From Nocardia sp. alder85J (GTDB lineage Bacteria > Actinomycetota > Actinomycetes > Mycobacteriales > Mycobacteriaceae), in assembly GCF_020176955.2 (NCBI RefSeq), contig NZ_JAIUCZ020000002.1, positions 248,001 to 312,000 on the forward strand: a stretch of DNA of 64,000 nt, read 5' to 3'. Both the position numbers and the translations under genes were made by a program. A model generated the notes under the pieces. It saw nothing but the letters and a program-made list of their open reading frames with translations, was not told the origin of the DNA and did not search any database. Of this stretch, positions 16,972 to 29,950 are shown piece by piece. Every line of letters begins with the position of its first letter. Within the stretch, counting starts at the first letter, position 1.

Positions 16972-18063
16972 ATGCCCGCTGACGAGTCGGGAGACGTCTT
17001 TCTCCGCCACCGGGACGCGGTCCTGGACGCGCTGCTGTCCGATCCCGCGCTGGGGCCGTCGTCGGCGCCCGGCCCGGGTTCCGGCAGTGTGTCGAGGCCC
17101 TCGGCGGCCACCGGGACGGCGCCGCCGCCGGTCGGGATCGGTGAGACCTCGGGGCCGCTGTTCGCGCAGCCCACCGGCGGCGAGCCGATGACCGATCCGG
17201 CGTCGGCGGCGCAGTTGCTGCCGCCGCGCGCGGCCGAGGGCCCCAAGGCCAGCGAGCGAATCCTGGCCCTGCTCAACGGCACCACGCCGGACAGCGGTGG
17301 GTCGGCGATGAACCTCGGTACGGAGTTCTCGCAGCGGTACGGCACGAATCCGGAGGAGCCGGCCCCGGAACAGCCCCGGGCGCCCGAGCCGGCGGTGAAC
17401 CAGTCGCCCGCCGCGCCCGCGAGCACCCGGCAGACGATCATCACGCAGTTGCGCAAGCCGAAGGTGGCGTTGATCCTCGTCGCCGTGGTGGCGCTGGCCT
17501 TCGTGATCGCCCTGGTCACCACCTCCGGCGGCGGATCACAGCCCTCCGGGCCGGTGTACATCGCCAATTCCGGTGCGGGACAGGCCACATCGTCGGCCTC
17601 CGCGCCCGCGCCGACCTCGGTGGCCTCCTCGGCGCTCACCGCGAAGGCCGCGACGTCGCACTGTCCGCCGGGCAGTACTCCCGGTATGGACGCCTTCGCC
17701 GGACAGGGCAAGGCCTGGTCCTGTGTGCGGGCCTTCAAGGTGGACGGTCAGGTGCTGACCATCGACCTGGGCCGCACCTATCAGATCGACTCCATCGGGA
17801 TCGTGCCGGGCTGGGACAGCGTCGGTGCCGACGGCGTCGACCAATGGACGAAATACCGGACGGCGAGCCGGGTTTCGTATCAGTTCAACGATGCCGCCAA
17901 CACCGTCTACACCCAGCAGACCCTGGACCAGCGCGGGCTGGTGGTCACCAAGATGAGCACGCCGATCACCGCCTCCAAGGTGGTGCTGACCGTGCTGGAG
18001 TCCAAGGGTGACCCGACCTCCAACACCGTGGCCGTCTCCTCCATCGTGATAACCGGGCGCTGA
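16972..18063 (+). CDS. One-pass membrane protein with discoidin/NADase-type glycan-binding-like ectodomain
   Basis: A 363-residue protein. Residues 1-160 are a disordered Pro/Ala-rich cytosolic part, residues ~164-184 a membrane helix (VALILVAVVALAFVIALV), then a Ser/Ala linker and a C-terminal beta domain. That domain starts with CPPGSTPGMDAFAG, has a second Cys in WSCVRAFKVDG and runs into LTIDLGRTYQIDSIGIVPGW, a pattern of galactose-binding-like (F5/8C or NADase-type glycan-binding) folds; the two Cys may pair. It likely binds a cell-envelope ligand outside the membrane. It follows the HTH gene after 84 bases with its own promoter, and its stop overlaps the next start (TGATG). Confidence 0.7.
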   Translation: MPADESGDVFLRHRDAVLDALLSDPALGPSSAPGPGSGSVSRPSAATGTAPPPVGIGETSGPLFAQPTGGEPMTDPASAAQLLPPRAAEGPKASERILALLNGTTPDSGGSAMNLGTEFSQRYGTNPEEPAPEQPRAPEPAVNQSPAAPASTRQTIITQLRKPKVALILVAVVALAFVIALVTTSGGGSQPSGPVYIANSGAGQATSSASAPAPTSVASSALTAKAATSHCPPGSTPGMDAFAGQGKAWSCVRAFKVDGQVLTIDLGRTYQIDSIGIVPGWDSVGADGVDQWTKYRTASRVSYQFNDAANTVYTQQTLDQRGLVVTKMSTPITASKVVLTVLESKGDPTSNTVAVSSIVITGR

Positions 18064-18869
18064 TGATCGGTGAATTGATCTGCCAGTACTGCGCGCACCG
18101 CAACGGCGCCGCCGAATCCCGCTGCCTGCACTGCGGTGCGCCGCTGGCCGCCACGGTGCTGCGCGACGCGACGGCCGCGATCCACGACACCGCGACCGGG
18201 GCCCGGGACGCGGCGACGGTGGCCCGGGTGGCCGACGACTTCCGGCGGCTGCCGTTCGAGGGCGCGGCGGCCGCGGGCATGTACGGGCGCGATGCCGTGG
18301 CGGCGGCGCATTCGGCTGCGCCGCCACCACATTCCGGTGCGGACGCGGCGCCCGTCAACCGGCTGGAGGCGCTGATCGCGCGGTGGCTGGAGGGGCTGGG
18401 CTGGCGTCCGGTCGCCCTCATCCTGGCGGTGCTGGCCGTGCTCGCGCTGCTGCTGATCCACGGCTGCTCGAAACTGGACATGCCCGTGGTGGGCCAGGTT
18501 TCGGCGGCGGAGGCGTTGCCTGTCGCCCTGCACACCGCGGCCTCCTGCGGCCCGCTGCCGGGCGCGGGCGCCGGTGACCGCTGCGTGATCCCGGCCACCA
18601 GTACGCTGCTGGCCGGTGGTGTGACCGGCGGCCGGGAACTGAGTTTCACCTTGCAGGTGCAGCATCCGGACCAACTGGCCGCATCCATCGCGAGCTGGCG
18701 AGCGGGTGGCGGCGTACTGCTGACCGACGGCACCGTCTTCGCCGCGATCGGCCCGTCGGCCACCGTGTGGTACGCCGACAACCGCACCGGCATCCGCATC
18801 GAGACGGCGGCGTTCGCCGGTCAGTCGGCGGCCCGGACCTTCTTGAATCGCGCCGGTCTGGTGCAGTGA
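18063..18869 (+). CDS. Zinc-ribbon one-pass membrane protein
   Basis: A 268-residue protein of unknown function. The N-terminus is a CxxC-CxxC zinc ribbon (CQYC and CLHC in the first 28 residues). A membrane helix lies near residues 118-135 (VALILAVLAVLALLLIHG), and the extracytoplasmic domain (~residues 140-268) contains a CGPLPGAGAGDRC segment that could form a disulphide. Its start overlaps the stop of the glycan-binding-like gene, so the two are made together and may form a complex next to the ESX system. The zinc ribbon is cytosolic in this topology. Confidence 0.65.
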   Translation: MIGELICQYCAHRNGAAESRCLHCGAPLAATVLRDATAAIHDTATGARDAATVARVADDFRRLPFEGAAAAGMYGRDAVAAAHSAAPPPHSGADAAPVNRLEALIARWLEGLGWRPVALILAVLAVLALLLIHGCSKLDMPVVGQVSAAEALPVALHTAASCGPLPGAGAGDRCVIPATSTLLAGGVTGGRELSFTLQVQHPDQLAASIASWRAGGGVLLTDGTVFAAIGPSATVWYADNRTGIRIETAAFAGQSAARTFLNRAGLVQ

Positions 18870-18915
18870 CCCCACGTTCGCGGTCTTCCCCATCGTGACG
18901 CTGCCCACTTTTAAT

Positions 18916-18952
18916 GAGCCGTTGAACAACGGCACGTTAATCGTTGTAGCAT
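18916..18952 (+). promoter_or_regulatory. gdh promoter with inverted repeat Q1
   Basis: Arms GCCGTT and AACGGC with a 4-base spacer (18918-18933) are followed by GTTAAT and a -10-like TAGCAT at 18947-18952. The same arrangement recurs before the SPFH gene, ansP and the 178-aa secreted gene. The repeat occupies the -35 region, so it may be an activator or repressor site. Confidence 0.6.
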
Positions 18953-18992
18953 TGGAGCAGCGAAGTTCCGGCATTCGGGAAGGTGTGGATCG

Positions 18993-21900
18993 ATGGTTGC
19001 AGGCACTGGACACTCGACAGCAGGGACCGTGTTCCGCGACGATCCCACCGACCTCGGCGCCGCGTACCTCCGCGGGATCCGGCCCGGCGCCGCGCCCGCG
19101 ATCACCACGCGCGCGACCGAGATCTTCACCGCGCACCGCGATCTCGCGCAGCTGCGGGAGCCGGGCACGGCGGTGGTCCGGGTGTACGCGCCCGACGACG
19201 GCAGCGGGCTCGACGCCGCGGTGCAGATCATCAACGACGATATGCCGCTGCTGGTCGACGCCGTGACCGCGACGCTGCGCCGGCGCGGCCTGGCCGTCGC
19301 CGATGTGGTGCATCCGGTGTTCGACGTCGTGCGCGGGGCGCGCGGCCGGCTGCGCGGGGTCCTGGTGGGGGAGGACCAGCGGCCCACCGCGGTCTGGCGG
19401 TCCGCCGGCGCGCGGAGCGTCCGCGAGTCCTGGATGCACGTGCAACTGGCCGCCTGGCCCACCGGGGCCGTGGCCGCCGACCTGGAACGCGAACTGATCG
19501 GCGTGCTGGACACGGTCCGCCGCGTCGCCGATGACACCTCCGCGATGCTGGCGGCGTTCGAGTCGGTGGCCGACCGCCTGGATACCGCCGCCGGCGACAC
19601 CGCCGCCGCCGAACCGCCCGAGTCGGCGCGCCTGCTGCGCTGGCTGGCCGGTGGCCATTTCACCGTGCTCGGCTACGGCTACTACTGCCGGCCGGTCGAC
19701 GCCACCGACGACAGCGGCACCTGGCAGGTGCCCGGTACCGGGCTCGGGGTGCTGCGCGATGCCGGTGCCGCGGTGACGATTCCGGCGCTGGGTGACCAGC
19801 TTCCGGTGCTGCGGATGGCCGCGGCCGGGGAGACGGTGCTGCCGGTCTCCTCCGAGCTGTACGCCGTCGGGGTGGCCGATCTCGAAACGATCTCCACCGC
19901 GGGCACTTCCGACGGAGCGGGCCGGGTGCGCGGGCAGCACGTGTTCGTCGGCTCGCTGACCGTGACCGGACTGCACGAGGACATCCTCGACATCCCGGTC
20001 ATCTCCCGCCGGGTGCGGCAGGTGATCGAGCGGGCCGGCTTCGACCTGAACTCGTTCTCCGGGCAGGCGATGCTGGAGCTGTTGCAGACCTTCCCGCGCA
20101 GTGAACTGTTCGCCGCGGACTCGCGCCGGCTGTTCGACACCGTCACCGCGGTCATGAATCTCGGCCGCTCGCGCGGGATCCGGCTGTTCCTGCGCCGGGA
20201 CGCGCGCACCGGCGCGGTGTACTGCCTGGTGTACCTGCCGCGGGACCGGTACTCCACCGAGACCCGGCGCCGCATGCAGGACATCCTGCTGGCCGAATTC
20301 GACGGTGAGCAGGTGACGTACTCGGCGCGGGTCACCGATTCCGATCTGGCGGCGCTGCTGTTCACAGTGCACCGGTTGCCCGGCGCCGGACCGGTCGACA
20401 TGTCCGAATCCCGGCGCGAGCGGTTGCAGGCCGAACTGTTCGGCACGGTCACGACCTGGGCGGACCGCTTCGCGGAGCTGGCCCGGCGGCCCGGGACCGA
20501 GCGGCTGCCCGCGGCGGCGTCCCGGCAGTACGCCGCCGGCTTCCCGATCGGCTACCAGCAGGAACACGAACCGGCCCGTGGGCTGGCCGACGCCCTGCGG
20601 TTGCACCGGCTGGCCGCGGGCGGGATCGATACCGACCTGCACCGGGAGCCGGGCGCCGCCGATCGGTGGCGGTTCACCCTCTACGTCGCGGGGGCGGAGG
20701 TGTCGCTGAGCCGGGTACTGCCGGTGCTGCACGGTCTCGGTGTCGAGGTGGTCGACGAACGGCCGTACCGGATCGGCCGTGCCGACGAGACCCCGTGCTG
20801 GATCTACGATTTCGGCCTGCGGCTGCCGGTCGCGCCGGTGGCCGGCACCGATGCCGAAACCGAAGCGCGGCAGCTGTTCTCGCAGGCGTTCCAGGCGATG
20901 TGGTTCGGGCGCGCCGAGATCGACGGACTCAACGAGCTGGTGCTGCGCGCCGGCCTGGCCTGGCATCGGATCGCGATCCTGCGCGCCTACGTGAAATATC
21001 TGCGCCAGGCCGGATTCACCTACGCCGGCGCCACGATCACCCGGGTGCTGCTCGGCCACGCCGCGGTGGCCCGGTCCTTCGCGGACCTGTTCGCCGCGCA
21101 GTTCGACCCGGACGCCGAGCCGGGGCAGGCCGCCGCGCGGGCGGCCGCGCTGTCGGAGCAGGTGGCCGCCGAGATCGACGCGGTGGTCGGCCTGGACGCC
21201 GACCGGATCCTGCGCGCGGTGCACGGACTGATCGCGGCGACATTGCGCACCAACTACTTCCGCGGCGACGCTACCGGGAACCCGCCGGAGTACCTGTCGT
21301 TCAAGTTCGATCCGCAGCGGATCGCCGAATTGCCGAAGCCCCGTCCGCAGTTCGAGATCTTCGTGTATTCGCCGCGGGTGGAGGGTGTGCATCTGCGGTT
21401 CGGTGCGGTGGCGCGGGGTGGGTTGCGGTGGTCGGATCGGCTGGAGGATTTCCGGACGGAGATTCTGGGTCTGGTGAAGGCGCAGGCGGTGAAGAACGCG
21501 GTGATCGTGCCGGTGGGTGCGAAGGGTGGTTTCGTGGTGAAGCAGCCGCCCGCGCCGACCGGCGACCCGGTGGCCGACCGCGCGGCGTTCCAGGCCGAGG
21601 GCATCGCCTGCTATCGCACCTTCGTGTCCGGGCTGCTCGACCTCACCGACAACATCGACCGCGCCACCGGACAGACGGTGCCGCCGCAGCGGGTGGTGCG
21701 GCGTGACGGTGACGACACCTATCTGGTGGTGGCCGCCGACAAGGGCACGGCGACGTTCTCGGATATCGCCAATGATGTTGCGGGGCAGTACGGTTTCTGG
21801 CTCGGTGACGCCTTCGCCTCCGGCGGTTCGATCGGCTACGACCACAAGGCGATGGGGATCACCGCGCGGGGTGCCTGGGAGAGTGTGAAGCGGCATTTCG

Positions 21901-23834
21901 CGGAGCTGGGTGTCGACACCCAGGCCCAGGACTTCACCGTGACCGGTGTCGGCGACATGTCCGGTGACGTGTTCGGTAACGGGATGCTGCTGTCGGAGCA
22001 CATCCGCCTGGTGGCGGCGTTCGATCATCGGCACATCTTCGTGGATCCGGTTCCGGTGGCGGATGTCTCGTTCCGGGAGCGGCAGCGGCTGTTCGCGCTG
22101 CCGCGGTCGTCCTGGGCGGATTACGATGCCGCGCTGATCGGCCCCGGTGGCGGCGTCTGGCCGCGCACCGCCAAGTCGATCCCCGTGAGCCCCGAGATGC
22201 GCGCGGCCCTCGGCCTGGCCGGTGACATCACCGAACTCGCACCGCCGGAACTGATCCGGGCCATCCTGCTGGCGCCGGTGGACCTGTTCTGGAACGGCGG
22301 CATCGGCACCTATGTCAAGGCGGCGGGCGAGACCCACGCCGACGTCGGCGACAAGTCGAACGACGCGGTGCGGGTGAACGCGGATCAGTTGCGGGTCACG
22401 GTGATCGGCGAGGGCGGCAACCTGGGCGTGACGCCGCTGGGCCGCATCGAGTTCTGCCGGCACGGCGGCAAGTGCAACACCGACGCCATCGACAACTCCG
22501 CCGGGGTGGACTGCTCCGACCACGAGGTCAACATCAAGATCCTGCTCGACGGCGCGGTGGCCGCCGGTGAGCTGCCCGCGGGGGAGCGGACCGCCCTGCT
22601 GGCCTCGATGACCGACGAGGTCGCGGAACTGGTTCTCGCGGACAATATCTCGCAGAACCACCGCCTCGGCCTGTCCCGCGCCGGGGCCCGGGAGCAGGCG
22701 CCGGTGTACCGGCGGGTGCTCGCCGACCTGACGCAGCGGCACGGCCTGGACCGGCGGCTGGAGGCGCTGCCCGCCGACGCCGAGCTGGAGCGGCGCATCG
22801 CGGCCGGAACCGGGCTCACCTCACCGGAATTGAGCACGATCCTGGCGCACGTGAAGCTGGCGCTGAAGGCCGATCTGCTCACCGGCGATCTGCTCGACGG
22901 CAACGCCTTCGCCGGTGTGCCGGCCGGGTACTTCCCGGCGCCGCTGCGCGACCGGTTCGCCGCCGGGATCGATCGGCATCCGCTGCGGCGGCAGATCGCG
23001 GCCACCTCGGTGATCAACGATCTGGTCGACCACGGCGGCATCACCTTCGCCTTCCGGCTGACCGAGGACACCGGTGCGGACACCGCCGATGTCGTACGCG
23101 CCTTCACCGCCACGGCCGAGATCCACGATCTGCGCGAGTTGTGGGCGCGCATCCGCAGCACCGTGATGCCCGCGGCCACCCGCTATCAGCTGGAGGCCGA
23201 GACGATCCGCACCCTCGATCGCACCGCCCGCTGGCTGCTCGCCAACCGGCCGCAGCCGATCGCCGTCGGCGCCGACATCGCTCGCTACCGCGACGGCGTG
23301 CGGGCGCTGGCCGACCGGGTGCCCGCCGAACGCGGTGGCGCGCAACGCCGCCGCGACGAATGGGTCCGCCTCGGCGCCCCCGCGGCCCTGGCGGCCGAGG
23401 TGGCGGGCCTGCTGCACCGCTCGGTGCTGCTGGACGTGCTGGACCTGGCCGAGATCGCCGACCGCGACGCCCACGAGGTGGCGGACCTCTACTACGCCCT
23501 CGACGACCATTTCGAGATCCAGCGCCTGGTCGAGGCGGCGGACGGCGTGGAGCACGGCGACCGCTGGCACACCCTGGCCGGGCTGGCGGTCCGGGACGAC
23601 CTGTACGGATCGCTGCGTTCGCTGACCCTGGACGTGTTGTCCGCCAGCGATTCCGGTGAGTCCGCGGCCGAGAAGATCGCGTACTGGGAGTCGATCAGCC
23701 GCTCCCGGCTGGCCCGCTCCCGCGCCGCCCTGGCCCAGATCTTCGCCCTGGACCACTACGACCTGGCAACCCTGTCGGTCGCGGCCCGCCAGGTGCGCGG
23801 CATGGTCGGCGGCGCGGAGGCCACCGTCGGCTGA
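18993..23834 (+). CDS. gdh: NAD-specific glutamate dehydrogenase, large (180-kDa) class
   Basis: A 1613-residue enzyme converting glutamate + NAD+ to 2-oxoglutarate + ammonia; the length is right for the L_180 class. The N-terminal ~700 residues are regulatory (ACT-like) domains. The catalytic core begins near residue 760, with RGGLRWSDRLEDFRTE then VKNAVIVPVGAKGGFVVK around residue 810-850. The NAD-binding half contains VTGVGDMSGDVFGNGML. A C-terminal helical domain follows. In mycobacteria the orthologue is inhibited by unphosphorylated GarA, which PknG phosphorylates; a PknG gene lies 3 kb downstream. ATG 18993 follows GGAAGG. Codon choice changes in patches near 21355-21545 and 21770-22110. 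Confidence 0.95.
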   Translation: MVAGTGHSTAGTVFRDDPTDLGAAYLRGIRPGAAPAITTRATEIFTAHRDLAQLREPGTAVVRVYAPDDGSGLDAAVQIINDDMPLLVDAVTATLRRRGLAVADVVHPVFDVVRGARGRLRGVLVGEDQRPTAVWRSAGARSVRESWMHVQLAAWPTGAVAADLERELIGVLDTVRRVADDTSAMLAAFESVADRLDTAAGDTAAAEPPESARLLRWLAGGHFTVLGYGYYCRPVDATDDSGTWQVPGTGLGVLRDAGAAVTIPALGDQLPVLRMAAAGETVLPVSSELYAVGVADLETISTAGTSDGAGRVRGQHVFVGSLTVTGLHEDILDIPVISRRVRQVIERAGFDLNSFSGQAMLELLQTFPRSELFAADSRRLFDTVTAVMNLGRSRGIRLFLRRDARTGAVYCLVYLPRDRYSTETRRRMQDILLAEFDGEQVTYSARVTDSDLAALLFTVHRLPGAGPVDMSESRRERLQAELFGTVTTWADRFAELARRPGTERLPAAASRQYAAGFPIGYQQEHEPARGLADALRLHRLAAGGIDTDLHREPGAADRWRFTLYVAGAEVSLSRVLPVLHGLGVEVVDERPYRIGRADETPCWIYDFGLRLPVAPVAGTDAETEARQLFSQAFQAMWFGRAEIDGLNELVLRAGLAWHRIAILRAYVKYLRQAGFTYAGATITRVLLGHAAVARSFADLFAAQFDPDAEPGQAAARAAALSEQVAAEIDAVVGLDADRILRAVHGLIAATLRTNYFRGDATGNPPEYLSFKFDPQRIAELPKPRPQFEIFVYSPRVEGVHLRFGAVARGGLRWSDRLEDFRTEILGLVKAQAVKNAVIVPVGAKGGFVVKQPPAPTGDPVADRAAFQAEGIACYRTFVSGLLDLTDNIDRATGQTVPPQRVVRRDGDDTYLVVAADKGTATFSDIANDVAGQYGFWLGDAFASGGSIGYDHKAMGITARGAWESVKRHFAELGVDTQAQDFTVTGVGDMSGDVFGNGMLLSEHIRLVAAFDHRHIFVDPVPVADVSFRERQRLFALPRSSWADYDAALIGPGGGVWPRTAKSIPVSPEMRAALGLAGDITELAPPELIRAILLAPVDLFWNGGIGTYVKAAGETHADVGDKSNDAVRVNADQLRVTVIGEGGNLGVTPLGRIEFCRHGGKCNTDAIDNSAGVDCSDHEVNIKILLDGAVAAGELPAGERTALLASMTDEVAELVLADNISQNHRLGLSRAGAREQAPVYRRVLADLTQRHGLDRRLEALPADAELERRIAAGTGLTSPELSTILAHVKLALKADLLTGDLLDGNAFAGVPAGYFPAPLRDRFAAGIDRHPLRRQIAATSVINDLVDHGGITFAFRLTEDTGADTADVVRAFTATAEIHDLRELWARIRSTVMPAATRYQLEAETIRTLDRTARWLLANRPQPIAVGADIARYRDGVRALADRVPAERGGAQRRRDEWVRLGAPAALAAEVAGLLHRSVLLDVLDLAEIADRDAHEVADLYYALDDHFEIQRLVEAADGVEHGDRWHTLAGLAVRDDLYGSLRSLTLDVLSASDSGESAAEKIAYWESISRSRLARSRAALAQIFALDHYDLATLSVAARQVRGMVGGAEATVG

Positions 23835-23842
23835 ACACCCGC

Positions 23843-23876
23843 CGGGCCCGGACGATCGCACGGTCGTCCGGGCCCG
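23843..23876 (+). terminator. gdh terminator hairpin
   Basis: A perfect 13-bp GC-rich stem (23843-23855 with 23864-23876, 8-base loop) lies 9 bases past the gdh stop. There is no T-run, as is common in actinobacteria. Confidence 0.8.
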
Positions 23877-23881
23877 GGGAA

Positions 23882-23921
23882 ACCACCGCACCCGGCTGAG
23901 GGGAAGGCCGGGTGCGGTGGT
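23882..23921 (-). terminator. Second hairpin between convergent genes
   Basis: A 15-bp perfect stem (23882-23896 with 23907-23921, 10-base loop) lies 12 bases past the minus-strand SPFH stop. With the preceding hairpin it insulates two convergent genes from both sides. Confidence 0.8.
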
Positions 23922-23932
23922 CGTTTCGGAAC

Positions 23933-24973
23933 TCAGCGCGGCGCGGCCGGGGCGCCGCAGTTACCGCAGAACCGGGCCCCCAGCGCCAGTTCGGTACCGC
24001 AGTCGGTGCAGTGCCGGGGCAGGGCCGCGGTCAGGGCCGTGCCGCAGTGCATGCAGAACTTGGCCCCGGCCGGATTCGCGGTGCGGCAGCCGCCGCACAC
24101 CGGGCCCGTGGCCGCCGCCGGTGCGGTGGACTGCACCTGCGGCTGGATGGCATTCAAACCCAGTGCGGCGCCGAGGAATCCGGGTGCGGCCGCACCCCCG
24201 CCGTGGGCCAGGCCCTGGCCCGCGCCGAGCGCCAATTCGCCTGCGGCATAGGGCTGGAACCCACCGGCGAGCCGGATGTAGGTGACGTCCTTGGCCAATC
24301 GCTTGAGCCGGTCGGCGTCCTCGGGGGCCAGCGTGATGTCGAAGTTGCCCATCCGGGGGACCCGCAGGCCGTACTCGTAGAGCGTGACGTTGGTCTGTTG
24401 CAGCACCGCGGCCTCGATCGCCTGCAATTGCGCCGACAGGCCCAGCACCTGCCAGTCGCCCTTCGAGATACCCTGCGTGACAGTCATTTTCATGGACTTC
24501 AGCAGCATGTCGGCGCACCAGGACTGCACGGCGGCCGGATCGGCCAGATCGGTGGTGCCGGTCAGTGTCGCGATCAGCAGCTCGGGATCGCGCACCATGA
24601 GCGCGAATTCACCGAACACCCGCAGCGTGACCACCTGTTCGCTGGCCGGGTCGACGATGTCGGCCAGCCGGCCGCCGAACTTGACCCCCGGGAACTCGCG
24701 GGTGGAGACGAAATACAGTTCGGCGCGGTAGAAGTTGCCGCCGGTGAGCGTGTCCACCAGTGCGCCGAGCACCGGGAGTTCCTCGGCGTCGATGCGATGC
24801 CGGCCCGGGCCCATGGTGGCCATCACCCGGCCGGACTTCACGAACAGCGCCAGCTGATCGGCGTCGACCTGGGCGCGGCTGAAGCGGCGCAGGTTCTGAT
24901 CCGGCCACTTGTAGATCAGTTGATGTTTCTGCCGGTCGGGAACGGCGACGAACTCCCGCTCGAACCAGGCCAT
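23933..24973 (-). CDS. SPFH-domain protein with C-terminal double zinc ribbon (YdjI/virion-core-like)
   Basis: A 346-residue protein. Residues ~1-230 form the SPFH/band-7-like domain (start MAWFEREFVAVPDRQKHQL, ending near VTLYEYGLRVPRMGNFDI). A Gly/Ala-rich linker leads to two zinc ribbons with four CxxC knuckles (CGGC, CMHC, CTDC, CGNC). Such proteins occur in many bacteria as putative membrane-microdomain or phage-shock-linked scaffolds; the actual role is unknown. Start ATG 24973 is preferred over an ATG 15 bases upstream because GAGGGAGG stands 6 bases ahead of it. Its promoter carries the inverted repeat Q2. Confidence 0.8.
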   Translation of the reverse strand: MAWFEREFVAVPDRQKHQLIYKWPDQNLRRFSRAQVDADQLALFVKSGRVMATMGPGRHRIDAEELPVLGALVDTLTGGNFYRAELYFVSTREFPGVKFGGRLADIVDPASEQVVTLRVFGEFALMVRDPELLIATLTGTTDLADPAAVQSWCADMLLKSMKMTVTQGISKGDWQVLGLSAQLQAIEAAVLQQTNVTLYEYGLRVPRMGNFDITLAPEDADRLKRLAKDVTYIRLAGGFQPYAAGELALGAGQGLAHGGGAAAPGFLGAALGLNAIQPQVQSTAPAAATGPVCGGCRTANPAGAKFCMHCGTALTAALPRHCTDCGTELALGARFCGNCGAPAAPR

Positions 24974-25032
24974 GCGCGCCTCCCTCATCGTGCGGCCGCC
25001 AGGAAATCTGCCGTCGCGCCCGGCGCGGCCGA

Positions 25033-25068
25033 ACTGTACCGGGCGAGCGTACCGCTAGTCATTGGCAC
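25033..25068 (-). promoter_or_regulatory. SPFH-gene promoter with inverted repeat Q2
   Basis: Read on the minus strand: GTGCC, 7 bases, then AGCGGTAC (25068-25049), 10 bases, then the -10-like TACAGT (25038-25033). The left arm is weaker than at Q1 and Q4. Confidence 0.5.
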
Positions 25069-25148
25069 TATCAACCGGATGTGTTCCCGGTGACGGCCGG
25101 GCAACCTGCGGTTTCCATCATGTTTCGAGTTGTGGCTCGGTATTGAAT

Positions 25149-25186
25149 GTGCCGTTGGTTGACGGTACATTAATGACAGATATGAT
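25149..25186 (+). promoter_or_regulatory. ansP promoter with inverted repeat Q3
   Basis: GTGCCGT, 6 bases, ACGGTAC (25149-25168), then ATTAAT, and a good -10 TATGAT at 25181-25186. TTGACG at 25159-25164 with a 16-bp spacer would serve as -35 and lies inside the repeat. Confidence 0.65.
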
Positions 25187-25211
25187 CGCCGTCACGTGAA
25201 AGGTTCACGTC

Positions 25212-29370
<4,159 letters not shown>

Positions 29371-29383
29371 GCGGGCGGGCCGG

Positions 29384-29767
29384 TCAGCCCAGCGGCGGGT
29401 CGTCCCGGCGGCGCAGCCGGGCGACCGGCACGGCCACCAGCGGCAGCACGAACAGCACCAGCAACAGCCAGTAGGCGCTCGACACCGAGGCCAGCACGAC
29501 GGCCAGCAGGATCAGCACGACCACCCCGGTCGCGACAGCCGGCAACGGGTTGGCGGGTGGGTGCGGCGCCGGTTCGGGCGCCTGCGGCGCCGGCAGGTCC
29601 GCGAACAGCCGGCCCAGTTCGGCCCGGGTGTCGGCGGCGGCCGCCAGGGCCGCGCGGCGGTCGAATTCGGAGAGCGCGAGCCGGCCCGCGCCGAAATGCT
29701 GTGCCAGTTCCCGCAGTGCGCGTTCCCGTTCCGCGGCACCCACCCGTACGCTCGGCAGCTCGGTCAT
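29384..29767 (-). CDS. DUF1707 protein with C-terminal membrane helices
   Basis: A 127-residue protein. Residues ~7-60 are the DUF1707 domain (VRVGAAERERALRELAQHF, then GRLALSEFDRRAALAAAA). A Pro-rich linker leads to two adjacent hydrophobic stretches (about residues 76-92 and 97-112) forming a membrane hairpin, with a basic tail. The family is common in actinobacteria and often sits beside signalling genes; its function is unknown. Start ATG at 29767 follows palindrome P4 in its upstream region. It converges tail-to-tail with pknG, 13 bases apart. Confidence 0.85.
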   Translation of the reverse strand: MTELPSVRVGAAERERALRELAQHFGAGRLALSEFDRRAALAAAADTRAELGRLFADLPAPQAPEPAPHPPANPLPAVATGVVVLILLAVVLASVSSAYWLLLVLFVLPLVAVPVARLRRRDDPPLG

Positions 29768-29812
29768 GCGAAAAAGGGTAGACGGATCGGACCCGCGACC
29801 CGATCCGCGGGA

Positions 29813-29828
29813 TTTCCACCGGCGGGAA
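29813..29828 (-). promoter_or_regulatory. Palindrome P4 upstream of the DUF1707 gene
   Basis: Read on the minus strand TTCCCGCCGGTGGAAA, an imperfect member of the P family, 46 bases before the DUF1707 start. It lies between divergent genes and could also serve the MerR gene on the plus strand. Confidence 0.4.
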
Positions 29829-29950
29829 GTCGGCGCTCGCCGTTTTTCGGCACGCAATTTCCATGATGAAAAACGGAACCCCGAGGAATATTTCTTCTCG
29901 TCGCAGGTTCGCCGATGGCCGGTGCCGTTTCGGTGTGGTTTCCTGTAGGT

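Noticed and set aside
17907..22742. A 1611-codon minus-strand frame opposite gdh
   Set aside because: Low-complexity composition, no motifs, and spans three real genes on the plus strand.
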